Shown here piece by piece: positions 33,365 through 41,263 of a stretch of 44,606 nt of DNA. Every line of letters starts with the position of its first letter. Position 1 is the stretch's first letter. A program made the translations under genes and the position numbers. Source of the DNA: DASUSH01 sp036375215 (lineage in GTDB: Bacteria > Actinomycetota > Thermoleophilia > Solirubrobacterales > 70-9); the NCBI GenBank assembly GCA_036375215.1, contig DASUSH010000064.1:1-44606 (forward strand), written 5' to 3'. The notes under the pieces were generated by a model. It saw only the letters and a list, made by a program, of their open reading frames with translations. It was not told the origin of the DNA and made no database searches.

Positions 33365-34534
33365 CTAGCCGAGATGCTCGCGCATGCGCTCGACGGCCTC
33401 GGTCAGGCGCTCGTCGGGAGTGGTGAGCGAGATGCGGAAGAAGCCCTCGCCGCTCGGCCCGTACATCGAGCCCGGGCTGACCACGACCGCGGCCTCCTCG
33501 AGCACGAGCTCGGCGAAGGATGCGGACGTGTATCCCTCCGGCACCGGCGCCCAGACGTAGATCGTTCCCCGCGGGGGCTCGAGCTCGACGCCGATCGCGG
33601 CGAGCGCCGAGACGACCAGATCGCGGCGGCGGGCGTAGATCGCGTTCATCTCCTCGAGGGGCTCCCGCGGGCCGCCGAGGGCGGCCGCGCCGGCGAGCTG
33701 GACCGCCTCGAAGAGGCCCGAGTCAACGTTGGTCTTGAGGCGCCAGTAGGAGCTGATCGCGTCCGAGTTGCCGAGGATCGCGGCGCAGCGCCAGCCGGTC
33801 ATGTTGAAGCCCTTGGAGAGCGAGAAGACCTCGACGCCGACCTCCTTCGCGCCCGGGGTGGCCAGGAAGCTCGGCGCCACGTAGCCGTCGTAGGTCGTCT
33901 CCGAGTAGGCGTTGTCGTGCACGACGAGGATCTCGTGCTTGCGGGCGAGCTCGACCACGCGCTCGAAGAGCCCGTCGGGGACGACCGCCCCGGTCGGGTT
34001 GTTCGGGTAATTCAGGAACATCAGGCGGGCGTTCTGGAGCGCGAAGTCGTCGATCGCGTCGAGGTCCGGGACGAAGCCGAGCTCGGGGACGAGCGGCATC
34101 AGCACCGCCTCGGCGCCCGCGAGGAGCGGTCCGCCCGTATAGACGGGGTAGCCGGGGTCCGCGGCGAGGGCGACGTCCTCGGGGTCGAGGAAGGCGAAGC
34201 AGAGGTTGTAGATGCACTCCTTGGCGCCGATCGCCGGGATGACCTCGCTGCCGGCGTCGATCGCGACCCCGAAGCGCTCGTCGTAGAAGCCCGCGAAGGC
34301 CTCGCGGAACTCCGCCCGGCCTCGGTTCGAGGGGTACCGGTGCGTGCTCGGGTCGGCGACGGCCTCGCCCATCGCCTCGACGATGTGCGAGTAGGTCGGG
34401 CGGTCGGGGTCGCCGATCCCGAGGCTGATCACGTCGATCCCGGCCTCGGTCTTCTCCGCGATCCGCCGCTCGAGCTCGGCGAACATGTACGGCGGGATCG
34501 CGTCGAGGCGCTTGGAGGGATCGGTGAGGGCCAT
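33365..34534 (-). CDS. dapL: LL-diaminopimelate aminotransferase
   Basis: 389 residues from ATG 34534. The N-terminus RLDAIPPYMFAELERRIAE and VISLGIGDPDRPTYSHIVEAM are diagnostic of the DapL group of class I aminotransferases. Other landmarks are IGAKECIYNLCFAFLDPED, DPGYPVYTGG, MFLNYPNNPTGA, HDNAYSETTYDG, and the PLP Lys in FSLSKGFNMTGWR. It makes LL-diaminopimelate from tetrahydrodipicolinate in one step for lysine and peptidoglycan. The start is set by the conserved MALTDPSKRL; an in-frame ATG at 34579 would add 15 residues that match no family and only reads through the shared leader element. Confidence 0.88.
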   Translation of the reverse strand: MALTDPSKRLDAIPPYMFAELERRIAEKTEAGIDVISLGIGDPDRPTYSHIVEAMGEAVADPSTHRYPSNRGRAEFREAFAGFYDERFGVAIDAGSEVIPAIGAKECIYNLCFAFLDPEDVALAADPGYPVYTGGPLLAGAEAVLMPLVPELGFVPDLDAIDDFALQNARLMFLNYPNNPTGAVVPDGLFERVVELARKHEILVVHDNAYSETTYDGYVAPSFLATPGAKEVGVEVFSLSKGFNMTGWRCAAILGNSDAISSYWRLKTNVDSGLFEAVQLAGAAALGGPREPLEEMNAIYARRRDLVVSALAAIGVELEPPRGTIYVWAPVPEGYTSASFAELVLEEAAVVVSPGSMYGPSGEGFFRISLTTPDERLTEAVERMREHLG

Positions 34535-34594
34535 CTCATGCAGATGAGATCGAGCCGAACTCGGGCGCGTCCCATTCATTCCGAGGATTCGGCG
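34533..34594 (-). promoter_or_regulatory. Conserved two-hairpin leader element, copy A (dapL)
   Basis: In transcript direction: CGCCGAATCCTC (34594-34583), a 22-base variable loop, GTTCGGCT (34560-34553), two bases, ATCTCATCTGCATGAGAT (34550-34533). GCCGAA pairs with TTCGGC to close a first hairpin; ATCTCAT-CTGC-ATGAGAT is a perfect second hairpin whose last two bases are the A and T of the dapL ATG. The same blocks recur before miaA. Confidence 0.65.
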
Positions 34595-34614
34595 TATTCA
34601 TCGAGGCGGGCAGC

Positions 34615-35208
34615 CTAGCGCCCGCCGAGGTACGCGCGCCCGCGCGGCGAGAGGCGGTAGCCGACCTCGAGGCTCTCCGTGAGACCGAGCTCCTTCAGGC
34701 GGCGGACGCGGCGCTTGAAGGCCGGCTTCTCCTCGCCCCGCGAGGCCGCGAGCCGCTCGGCGAGGGTCTCCGGGCGCTCGGCGATCAGGGCGAGCACGTC
34801 CGCCGTCCAGGGCCCGGTGCGGCTGGCGGCGTCCATGCGGGCGAGGCGGGCGTCGATCTCGGCCCGCTCCTCCGCGTCGATCTCGGCGCGCTCGCGCAGC
34901 GCGACGCGGGGGTCCGGGCCCCCGTGGTGCAGCTCGATCCGGTGGATCTCGCCCGCGGCCTGCCGGCCGCCCCGGCGGCCGCCGTCGAGCACCCGGAACA
35001 GGGCCTCGCGCGAGGCGAACCCGGCGCGGCGCGCATCCTCTTCGTCCACCTCGCCGGCGCCGACCACCTCGACCGAGTCGATCTCGACGATCCCCGAGGC
35101 CGTTCGCATCCTCGTCCCGGCCTTCACCCGCGGCCGCTTCCACCGCCTGAACGCGAGCGAGATCTCGCCCGCGGCGATCCCCTCGCGGAAGCGCTTCGAG
35201 AGGAGCAC
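34615..35208 (-). CDS. ASCH (PUA-like) domain protein with C-terminal winged-helix-like region
   Basis: 197 residues. The N-terminus LLSKRFREGIAAGEISLAFRRWKRPRVKAGTRMRTASGIVEIDSVEVV is an ASCH domain, an RNA-binding PUA-like fold. The C-terminal 70 residues (WTADVLALIAERPETLAERLA, then FKRRVRRLKELGLTESLEVGYRLSPRG) look like a winged helix. It could act in RNA- or translation-coupled regulation. GTG start at 35208 lies 5 bases beyond the dapF stop, so the two are coupled. Confidence 0.75.
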   Translation of the reverse strand: MLLSKRFREGIAAGEISLAFRRWKRPRVKAGTRMRTASGIVEIDSVEVVGAGEVDEEDARRAGFASREALFRVLDGGRRGGRQAAGEIHRIELHHGGPDPRVALRERAEIDAEERAEIDARLARMDAASRTGPWTADVLALIAERPETLAERLAASRGEEKPAFKRRVRRLKELGLTESLEVGYRLSPRGRAYLGGR

Positions 35209-35213
35209 TGGCG

Positions 35214-36050
35214 CTAGGCCGCGAGCGCGCGGACGAGCTCGGCCGACAGCTCCCCCGCGCAGATCGGCTCGGCGGTGCCCGTCAGGGTGACGTCGAGGTC
35301 GTCGGTGACCTCGACGGTCAGCTCGCCGCCGTCGAGCGCGACCGTGACCGGGCTCGGCGCCCCGCCCAGGAACGCGGCCACGGCCGCGCCGCTCGCCCCG
35401 GTCCCCGAGGAGAGCGTCTCCCCCACCCCGCGCTCGAAGATCCGCGCCCGCACGGTCGAGCCGTCGACCCGCGTGAACGAGACGTTCGTGCGGCTCGGGA
35501 AGAGCTCGCTCGCCTCGATCGCGGGCCCGATCGCGGGCAGGTCGAGGTCCTCGACCTCGTCGCCGGCCTCGATCACGCACTGGGGGTTGCCGACGTTCAC
35601 GTGCTGGAAGCGCCACTCGCGGCCGGCGGACTCGATGGTGCCGGTGCCGTCGGGCGGCCCCGAGGGGTAGTCGGGAGAGGTCACCGATGCCCGCCCGATC
35701 GCCATCGAGACCGTGTCTTCGCCGGTGATCGTCGGCGTCACCGGGCCAGCCTTGGTGATCACGCTGAACGTGTCGGCGTCGGTCCAGCCGGAGCGGCGCA
35801 GGTAGAGGACGGCCTCGCGCGCGCCGTTGCCGGAGAGCTCGGCCTCGGAGCCGTCGGGGTTGAAGATGCGCAGCTCGGCGACGTGCTCGTCGCTCGGCGG
35901 CGGTGAGAGGAGCAGGACGCCGTCGGAGCCGACGCCGAAGTGCGGGTCGCAGATCCGCCGCACGCGCTCCGCGTCGAGCTCCCAGGGGAGCGCCTCGCGT
36001 TCGAGGATCACGTAGTCGTTGCCGAGTGCCTGCCACTTCTCGAAGCGCAT
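35214..36050 (-). CDS. dapF: Diaminopimelate epimerase with serine at both catalytic cysteine positions
   Basis: 278 residues, family length. The fold landmarks are intact: MRFEKWQALGNDYVI, CDPHFGVGSDGVLL, IFNPDGSEAELSGNGARE, VNVGNPQCVIE, and FERGVGETLSSGTGASGAA. In characterised DapF the two catalytic residues are Cys in CGNGxR and in ETxxCGTG. Here they are Ser73 and Ser215. The protein may still epimerise slowly, act on another acid, or have lost function. LL-to-meso-diaminopimelate conversion is expected because DapL produces the LL isomer. TAGCGT at 36059-36064 (minus), which contains the miaA stop, lies 8 bases before the ATG. Confidence 0.85.
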   Translation of the reverse strand: MRFEKWQALGNDYVILEREALPWELDAERVRRICDPHFGVGSDGVLLLSPPPSDEHVAELRIFNPDGSEAELSGNGAREAVLYLRRSGWTDADTFSVITKAGPVTPTITGEDTVSMAIGRASVTSPDYPSGPPDGTGTIESAGREWRFQHVNVGNPQCVIEAGDEVEDLDLPAIGPAIEASELFPSRTNVSFTRVDGSTVRARIFERGVGETLSSGTGASGAAVAAFLGGAPSPVTVALDGGELTVEVTDDLDVTLTGTAEPICAGELSAELVRALAA

Positions 36051-36061
36051 GGGCCGGGACG

Positions 36062-36970
36062 CTAGACGAACGCCTCGCCCGCGTCGAGCAGGCCGGTGAC
36101 GCGGTCCGCGACCGCGGCGTCGTCGAGCCCGGTGCGATCGATCACCTCGACGCCCTCAAGCCGCCGCAGCCAGGTGAGCTGGCGCTTCGCGAAGGCGCGC
36201 TGGGCGCGTTCGTAGGCGTCGATGTCGCCGGCGAGGAGCTCGTCGAAGCCGATCGCGGCCCGGGCGGTGCGCGAGGCGCCCGCCCGGTCGGCGCGGCGGG
36301 CCTCCTCCGCGGCGCCCGCGGCGGCGATCTCGCGGGTGCGCTCGGCGATCCGGGCAACGTGCGCCTCGCGGTCCATCGTCAGGCCGATGAGCGCGGTCGG
36401 GTGGCGCAGCTCGGCGGTCCAGAGCTCGCCACCGCCCGGCGGCGGCGGTTCGAGCCCGGCCCGCTGCAGCTCGAGCGCGCGGGCGATCCGCTTGCGGTCG
36501 TTCGGGTGGACCCCGGAGCGAAGCGCCGGATCGAGCTCGCCGTGGAGCGACTCGGTCCCGCGCTCGGCGATCTCGCTCTCGACCTGCTCGCGGATCTCGG
36601 CCGGCACGGGCGGGCGCAGCTCGAGCTCGGCGAGGGCCGCGCGCAGGTAGAGCCCGGTGCCGCCGACGACGATCGGGCGGCGGCCCTCGGCGAGGAGCTC
36701 GTCGATCTCCCGGCGGGCGAGCTTGGCGAAGCGGCCGGCGCTGAACTCCTCGCCGACGTCGGCGATCCCGACCAGGCGGTGCTCGAGCCACTCGCGCTCC
36801 GACGCGCTCGGAGCAGCGGTCAGGGTCTCGATGCCCCGGTAGACCTGGAGGGCGTCGCAGGAGACCGCGACCGGGTCCTCGCCGCGCTCGCGGAGGCGCT
36901 CGGCGACCGCGATCGCGACCCCGGTCTTGCCGACCGCGGTGGGGCCGAAGATCGCGAGGATCTCATGCAG
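36062..36970 (-). CDS. miaA: tRNA dimethylallyltransferase, non-canonical start
   Basis: About 300-302 residues. LAIFGPTAVGKTGVAIAVAERL at the very N-terminus is the P-loop; CDALQVYRG is the family motif for tRNA/DMAPP site; VVGGTGLYLRA and the C-terminal RQLTWLRRL region are conserved. It adds dimethylallyl to A37 of tRNAs reading U-starting codons, the substrate for MiaB. There is no in-frame ATG, GTG or TTG between the upstream miaB stop region and the P-loop. CTG 36970 (giving HEILAIFG) or ATC 36961 (giving LAIFG) are the only near-N-terminal options. Both lie inside the leader element shared with dapL. Confidence 0.88.
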   Translation of the reverse strand: MHEILAIFGPTAVGKTGVAIAVAERLRERGEDPVAVSCDALQVYRGIETLTAAPSASEREWLEHRLVGIADVGEEFSAGRFAKLARREIDELLAEGRRPIVVGGTGLYLRAALAELELRPPVPAEIREQVESEIAERGTESLHGELDPALRSGVHPNDRKRIARALELQRAGLEPPPPGGGELWTAELRHPTALIGLTMDREAHVARIAERTREIAAAGAAEEARRADRAGASRTARAAIGFDELLAGDIDAYERAQRAFAKRQLTWLRRLEGVEVIDRTGLDDAAVADRVTGLLDAGEAFV

Positions 36971-37012
36971 ATGAGATTCAGCCGAACCGGACGCAGAGCG
37001 GAGGATTCGGCG
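36960..37012 (-). promoter_or_regulatory. Conserved two-hairpin leader element, copy B (miaA)
   Basis: In transcript direction: CGCCGAATCCTC (37012-37001), a 13-base variable loop, GTTCGGCT (36987-36980), two bases, ATCTCATCTGCATGAGAT (36977-36960). Sequence blocks and pairing match copy A before dapL, including the perfect ATCTCAT/ATGAGAT stem. Where dapL has GAGATG, miaA has GAGATC. The element starts 11 bases after the miaB stop. Confidence 0.65.
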
Positions 37013-37022
37013 GGCCTTTCGT

Positions 37023-38348
37023 TCAGGGCACCCGGCTCAGCAGGCGCTCGGTGCCGCCGAGCGTCGTCGAGGTCGCCGACTCGATCTCGACCTCGGTCAT
37101 CTCCCCTGGCGCCGCGACGCCGTCGAAGTTGACGGTCTTGTTGTGGCGCGTGCGCCCACGCAGCCGCGCGGGATCGTTGCGGCTCGGGCCCTCGACGAGC
37201 ACCTCCATCGTGCGCCCCACGAACCGCTGGGCACGCTCGGTGGCGCGGCGCTGGACGAGCGGGACGAGGCGCTCCATGCGCTCGCGCTTCACCGCGTGCG
37301 GCACCTTCCCGTCGAGCTCGGCGGCCGGGGTGCCGCGCCGCGGGGAGAAGATGAAGGTGAAGGCGCCATCGAACCCGACCTCGTCGACCACCGCGAGCGT
37401 CTCCGCGAAGTCCTCCTCGGTCTCGCCGGGAAACCCGACGATGACGTCGGTCGTGAGCGCGCAATCCGGCAGGTGCTCGCGGATCTGGGCGACGCGGTCC
37501 ATGTAGCGCTGCCGGTCGTAGGTCCGCCGCATCGCCTTCAGGATCCGGCTCGAGCCCGCCTGCAGCGGCAGGTGGATGTGCTCGCAGACCGAGGGGCACT
37601 CGGCGTGCGCGGCGATCACGTCCGCGCGGATGTCCTTCGGATGCGGGCTCGTGTAGCGGATCCGGTCGACGCCACAGGTCGCGTCGATCTCGCGCAGGAG
37701 CTCGGCGAAGGTGATCCGGCTCTCCTTCGGCAGGTCGCGGCCGTAGCTGTTCACGTTCTGGCCGAGCAGCGTGACCTCGCGGACCCCGTCGGCGGCGAGC
37801 GCGCCGACCTCGGCGAGCAGCTCCCCGGGCGGGCGGCTCTGCTCGCGCCCGCGGGTCGAAGGCACGATGCAGTACGAGCACACGCAGTTGCAGCCCTGCG
37901 AGATCTGCACCCAGCCCTGGAAGGTCCGCTCGCGGCGCGCCGGCAGGTGCCCGGAGAAGTCCTCGAACTCGAAGTAGCCCTGCGCGGTGAGCGAGTCCGA
38001 GGTGAGGAACTCGGCGAGGCGGTGGATCTGGCCGGGGCCGAAGGCGACGTCGACGAACGGGAAGCGCGCGAAGACCTCGTCCTTCACCGACTGCGCCCAG
38101 CAGCCGCCGACGCCGACGACGCGCTCGGGGTCCTCGCCCTTGAGCCGCTTCGCCTCGCCCAGGTGGGCGACGAACCGGTTGTCCGCCGACTCGCGGATCG
38201 AGCAGGTGTTGAAGAGGATCAGGTCCGCCTCGGCGCGTTCCTCGCACGCCTCGTAGCCCAGCGAGTCGAGCATGCCCTTCATCCGCTCCGAGTCGTGCTC
38301 GTTCATCTGGCACCCGAAGGTGGTGACGTGGTAGCGCTTGGCGGGCAC
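37023..38348 (-). CDS. miaB: tRNA-2-methylthio-N6-dimethylallyladenosine synthase
   Basis: 441 residues. The N-terminal methylthiotransferase domain has the three cysteines that bind the auxiliary cluster (TFGCQMNEHDSE, LFNTCSIRE, GVGGCWAQ). The radical-SAM motif CxxxCxxC is GCNCVCSYCIVPSTRG near residue 160, and a C-terminal TRAM domain (GRTMEVLVEG, then RLRGRTRHNKTVNF) follows. It methylthiolates i6A37 made by MiaA. GTG start; TACGCT (38358-38363, minus) lies 9 bases upstream. It precedes miaA with 52 bases between the miaB stop and the miaA start region. Confidence 0.94.
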   Translation of the reverse strand: MPAKRYHVTTFGCQMNEHDSERMKGMLDSLGYEACEERAEADLILFNTCSIRESADNRFVAHLGEAKRLKGEDPERVVGVGGCWAQSVKDEVFARFPFVDVAFGPGQIHRLAEFLTSDSLTAQGYFEFEDFSGHLPARRERTFQGWVQISQGCNCVCSYCIVPSTRGREQSRPPGELLAEVGALAADGVREVTLLGQNVNSYGRDLPKESRITFAELLREIDATCGVDRIRYTSPHPKDIRADVIAAHAECPSVCEHIHLPLQAGSSRILKAMRRTYDRQRYMDRVAQIREHLPDCALTTDVIVGFPGETEEDFAETLAVVDEVGFDGAFTFIFSPRRGTPAAELDGKVPHAVKRERMERLVPLVQRRATERAQRFVGRTMEVLVEGPSRNDPARLRGRTRHNKTVNFDGVAAPGEMTEVEIESATSTTLGGTERLLSRVP

Positions 38349-38411
38349 CGGAATCGGAGCGTAGCGCTGGTCGCGGTGCTAGGTTCGCGGTGGCGTGAAG
38401 GGACCATCCAG

Positions 38412-38825
38412 ATGATCGGCCGGGCGACGATCGTGCTCGCCATTGCGCTGCTCGGAGCCTGTGCGACGCCGGCGCTTGCCGAACAGACCATTTTCGCGAG
38501 CACGCCGACGATCAAGCTGGACCGAGGCGGCAGCGCCGATCGGGTCTTCGGCAAGGTGCGCTCCGACGCACGTGCCTGCGAGCAGCGACGCAAGATCCGG
38601 CTCCTGCACCGGCCGGTCGACCAGAAGCAGCGCTGGTCCGTGGTCGCGAAGATGAGGACCGACGGCACGGGCGCGTGGTCTTTCCGGCCGGAGCCGAACT
38701 CGGCCGGCGACCGCTTCGCGACCGCCGGCAATTGGCACGTCAAGGTCAACGAAGTCAAAGTGAACTCCGGCGGTGGAGTGATCACCTGCAAGGAGAAGTT
38801 CTCCTCCTCGATGTTCGTCGGCTGA
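38412..38825 (+). CDS. Small secreted hypothetical protein
   Basis: 137 residues. MIGRATIVLAIALLGACATPALAEQ is a signal peptide, with ALA-EQ as a likely signal-peptidase I site or LLGAC as a lipobox. The mature part (about 110 residues) has two cysteines, RACEQRRKI and ITCKEKF, probably a disulfide, and is otherwise strand-rich and basic, ending SSSMFVG. No family recognised. ATG preceded by AAGGGA 7 bases upstream, and TAGGTT at 38380-38385 lies 26 bases before it, in the space divergent from miaB. Confidence 0.65.
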   Translation: MIGRATIVLAIALLGACATPALAEQTIFASTPTIKLDRGGSADRVFGKVRSDARACEQRRKIRLLHRPVDQKQRWSVVAKMRTDGTGAWSFRPEPNSAGDRFATAGNWHVKVNEVKVNSGGGVITCKEKFSSSMFVG

Positions 38826-38846
38826 GCCCCGCGCCGCGGGGGCCGG

Positions 38847-39449
38847 CTACTCGACCGTGAAGTCCCCGGCCATGCCGAGGTCCTCGTGGCCGGGGATCGT
38901 GCAGATCATCTCGTAGGTGCCCGGGTCGAGGTCGACCTCGAGGTCCGCGCTCTGGCCCGGGTCGACGTCGTCGGTGCCCTCGAGCTCGTCGCCGCCGTCG
39001 AAGACGGTGAGGTTGTGGACGGTCTCGCCCTCGTTCTCGGCGGTGATCGTATCCCCGTTCTTGACGGTCACCGAGTCGGGGCCGAAGGCGTACTCGGTCA
39101 TCGAGACCGTGCCGGCGTCGACCGCCTCCTCCTTCGCCCCGGCCGCCTCGGCGGCGCCCTCGTCGCCGGTGATCGGCCCCTCGGTCCCGGTCTCGCCGGC
39201 CTGGAGCTCCTCCGCCCCGGCCTGCTCCTGCTCGGCCGCCAGCTCGGCCCGGTGCTTCTCCTGCTCGTCGCGGGCGTTCACCACGGCGTACGTGGTCGAG
39301 CCGAGGACGAGGAAGACGAACAGCCCGACCACCCCGAAGAGCGCGCGGCCCGACGGTGGGAAGTTCTCGCTCCTGATGCCGATCGCGGAGACGACGAGCG
39401 CGGCCAGGGCCGTCGCGGCGCCGAGCCAGTAGAAGAGTTCGGGTTCCAC
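38847..39449 (-). CDS. Membrane-anchored cupredoxin (plastocyanin-like) protein
   Basis: 200 residues. Two N-terminal membrane helices (LFYWLGAATALAALVVSAIGI and ALFGVVGLFVFLVLGSTTYAVV), a charged Glu/Ala-rich linker, then a cupredoxin domain from about residue 115. Type-1 copper ligands are visible: His in ETVHNLTVFD and Cys, His and Met in YEMICTIPGHEDLGMAG. It is likely an outside-facing copper electron carrier or copper-binding protein. GTG start; TAGGAT (39459-39464, minus) is 9 bases upstream. Confidence 0.85.
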   Translation of the reverse strand: MEPELFYWLGAATALAALVVSAIGIRSENFPPSGRALFGVVGLFVFLVLGSTTYAVVNARDEQEKHRAELAAEQEQAGAEELQAGETGTEGPITGDEGAAEAAGAKEEAVDAGTVSMTEYAFGPDSVTVKNGDTITAENEGETVHNLTVFDGGDELEGTDDVDPGQSADLEVDLDPGTYEMICTIPGHEDLGMAGDFTVE

Positions 39450-39485
39450 GGGGGCCGGATCCTACCGTCGCGCGGCGGCGGTCGT

Positions 39486-40958
39486 TCAGTCGGCGTACGA
39501 GGTCGAGCGGCTCTCCCGGATCACGGTGACGCGGATCCGGCCCGGATGCTCGAGCTCCTCGCTGATCTGGTGCGCGATCTCGTGTGACAGCAGCGCGACC
39601 CGCTCGTCGTCGACCTCGCCCGGGTCCACCATCACCCGGACCTCGCGGCCGGCGCGCATCGCCAGCACGCGCTCGACGCCGTCGTGGCGGGCCGCGATCT
39701 CCTCGAGGTCGCGCAGGCGCGAGACGTACTGCTCGAGGGACTCCCCGCGGGCGCCCGGGCGGGCGCCGGAGACGGCGTCGGCGGCCTGGACGAGCACAGC
39801 CTCGACCGTGCGGGGCTCGACCTCGTTGTGGTGGGCCTCCATCGCGTGGGCGACCGCCTCCTGCTCGCCGTAGCGGCGGGCCAGCTTTGCGCCAACCTCG
39901 GCGTGCGTGCCCTCGAGCTCGTGGCTCACGGCCTTGCCGAGGTCATGCAGGAGCGCGGCCCGGCGGGTGGTCTCGACCGAGGCGCCGAGCTCGGCGGCGA
40001 GCATCGCGGCGAAGTTCGCGCACTCGACGAGGTGGTCGAGCACGTTCTGGCCGTAGCTCGTGCGGTAGCGCAGGCGCCCGAGCAGCTTGAGCAGCTCGGG
40101 GTCGAGGTTGTTGACCTTCGCATCGAGCGCGGCCCGCTCGCCGTCCTCGACGATCCGCGCCTCGACCTCCTCCCTCGCCTGCCCGTACATCTCCTCGCAG
40201 AGCGCGGGATGGATCCGCCCGTCGGCGATCAGCTTCTCGAGGGTCACCCGGGCGATCTCGCGCCGCACGCCGTCGAAGCTCGAGAGGACGACCGCGTTCG
40301 GGGTCTCGTCGACGATGATGTCGACGCCGGTGAGGTTCTCGAGGGCCCGGATGTTGCGCCCCTCGCGGCCGATGATCCGGCCCTTCATCTCGTCGTTGGG
40401 GAGCGCGATCGTCCGCGTCGTGGTCTCGCTCGCGTGCGTGGCGGCGAGGCGCTGCATCGCCACCGAGAGGATGTTCCGCGCGCGGCGCTCGGCCTCGCGG
40501 CGCGTCTCGTCCTCGATCTTGCCGAGCTCGGCCGCGGCGTCGGCGCGCGCCTCCGTCTCGACGTCGGCGATCAGCACCTGCTTCGCCTCGGCCACGGTCA
40601 GGCCGGAGATCCGCTCGAGCTCCTTGCGCTGGACCCGGCGCTGACGCTTGAGCTCGTCGGCCTGCTGCTCGAGGGTGCGCTCGCGGTCCTCGAGCGCGCG
40701 CAGGCGGCGGTCGAGGTCGCCCTTCTGGATCTCGAGCGACTCCGTGTCGCGCAGGGCGCGCTCCTCCATGCGCGCGATCTCCTCGCGGCGGGCGCGCAGC
40801 TCGTCGGCCAGCCCGGGCTCGGCCGGCGCCGGAGCCTCGACGGTCGGCTCGTCGGGGGCCGGCGGGCTCGGGGCCGCCTCGGTCAGCTCGCCGGCAGCCT
40901 CCGCGGGCGAGCGACGGCGTCCACGCCCGAAAATTGAGCGTCCTGCCCTTGACTCCAT
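39486..40958 (-). CDS. rny: Ribonuclease Y without the usual N-terminal membrane anchor
   Basis: 490 residues. A coiled coil (about 45-165, with LRARREEIARMEERALR and LRALEDRERTLEQQADELKRQ) precedes a KH domain (MKGRIIGREGRNIRALE) and an HD domain (AALLHDLGKAVSHELEGTHAE, with HD). RNase Y normally begins with a transmembrane helix; here the first 40 residues are hydrophilic and Pro/Ala-rich (RSIFGRGRRRSPAEAAG), so it may be cytosolic. The start ATG has GAGAGG a few bases upstream, and the longer in-frame start at 41081 adds no membrane helix either. It initiates mRNA decay. It is preceded by a 326-base non-coding leader. Confidence 0.9.
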   Translation of the reverse strand: MESRAGRSIFGRGRRRSPAEAAGELTEAAPSPPAPDEPTVEAPAPAEPGLADELRARREEIARMEERALRDTESLEIQKGDLDRRLRALEDRERTLEQQADELKRQRRVQRKELERISGLTVAEAKQVLIADVETEARADAAAELGKIEDETRREAERRARNILSVAMQRLAATHASETTTRTIALPNDEMKGRIIGREGRNIRALENLTGVDIIVDETPNAVVLSSFDGVRREIARVTLEKLIADGRIHPALCEEMYGQAREEVEARIVEDGERAALDAKVNNLDPELLKLLGRLRYRTSYGQNVLDHLVECANFAAMLAAELGASVETTRRAALLHDLGKAVSHELEGTHAEVGAKLARRYGEQEAVAHAMEAHHNEVEPRTVEAVLVQAADAVSGARPGARGESLEQYVSRLRDLEEIAARHDGVERVLAMRAGREVRVMVDPGEVDDERVALLSHEIAHQISEELEHPGRIRVTVIRESRSTSYAD

Positions 40959-40982
40959 CGTGCCTCTCTTCCTCTGTTGCCC

Positions 40983-41001
40983 CCCGAACAGTCCGTTCGG
41001 G
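40983..41001 (-). promoter_or_regulatory. Hairpin in the rny leader
   Basis: CCCGAAC-AGTCC-GTTCGGG, a perfect 7-bp stem, 24 bases upstream of the rny ATG. It looks like an SOS box but has a 5-base spacer instead of 4. Confidence 0.45.
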
Positions 41002-41234
41002 AGCCTGGCTTGCCGGGTTGGTGACCACGGCCGCCGAGACACGCGTATCTCTGCCTGCGTGACCGGCAGCGGGCCGGCCACGGTGGGTCGCGCGCGGGGC
41101 GCCCTAGCCGGTGTCCTCCTTCGTAGTCGTGGCGCGGGCGCCGCACCGTCGCTGGATGTCCGAAATCGCTCTCAAAGTGTCTTGGTCAGCAGTCAACGTT
41201 CGTGGTTCTCGGCGGCATCTTTGCCACCACAACC

Positions 41235-41263
41235 ATCGTAGACCCGTGTGCGCGTTGCCGCAA
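41235..41263 (-). promoter_or_regulatory. Promoter candidate for rny leader
   Basis: On the minus strand TTGCGG (41263-41258), 17-base spacer, TACGAT (41240-41235). This is a good -35/-10 pair with the standard spacing, 22 bases after the recX stop. Confidence 0.5.

Noticed and set aside
34535..34579. Longer dapL start at 34579 (15 extra residues)
   Set aside because: The extra residues are just translation of the shared leader element and do not match the DapL family, which begins at the MALTDPSKRL start.
36062..36607. miaA starting at the first in-frame ATG (36607)
   Set aside because: This would remove the P-loop and the tRNA-site motif, which are intact in the upstream frame.
40983..41001. 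SOS (LexA) box upstream of rny
   Set aside because: CGAAC and GTTCG are separated by 5 bases rather than 4, and rny is not a typical SOS gene; a hairpin is the better reading.
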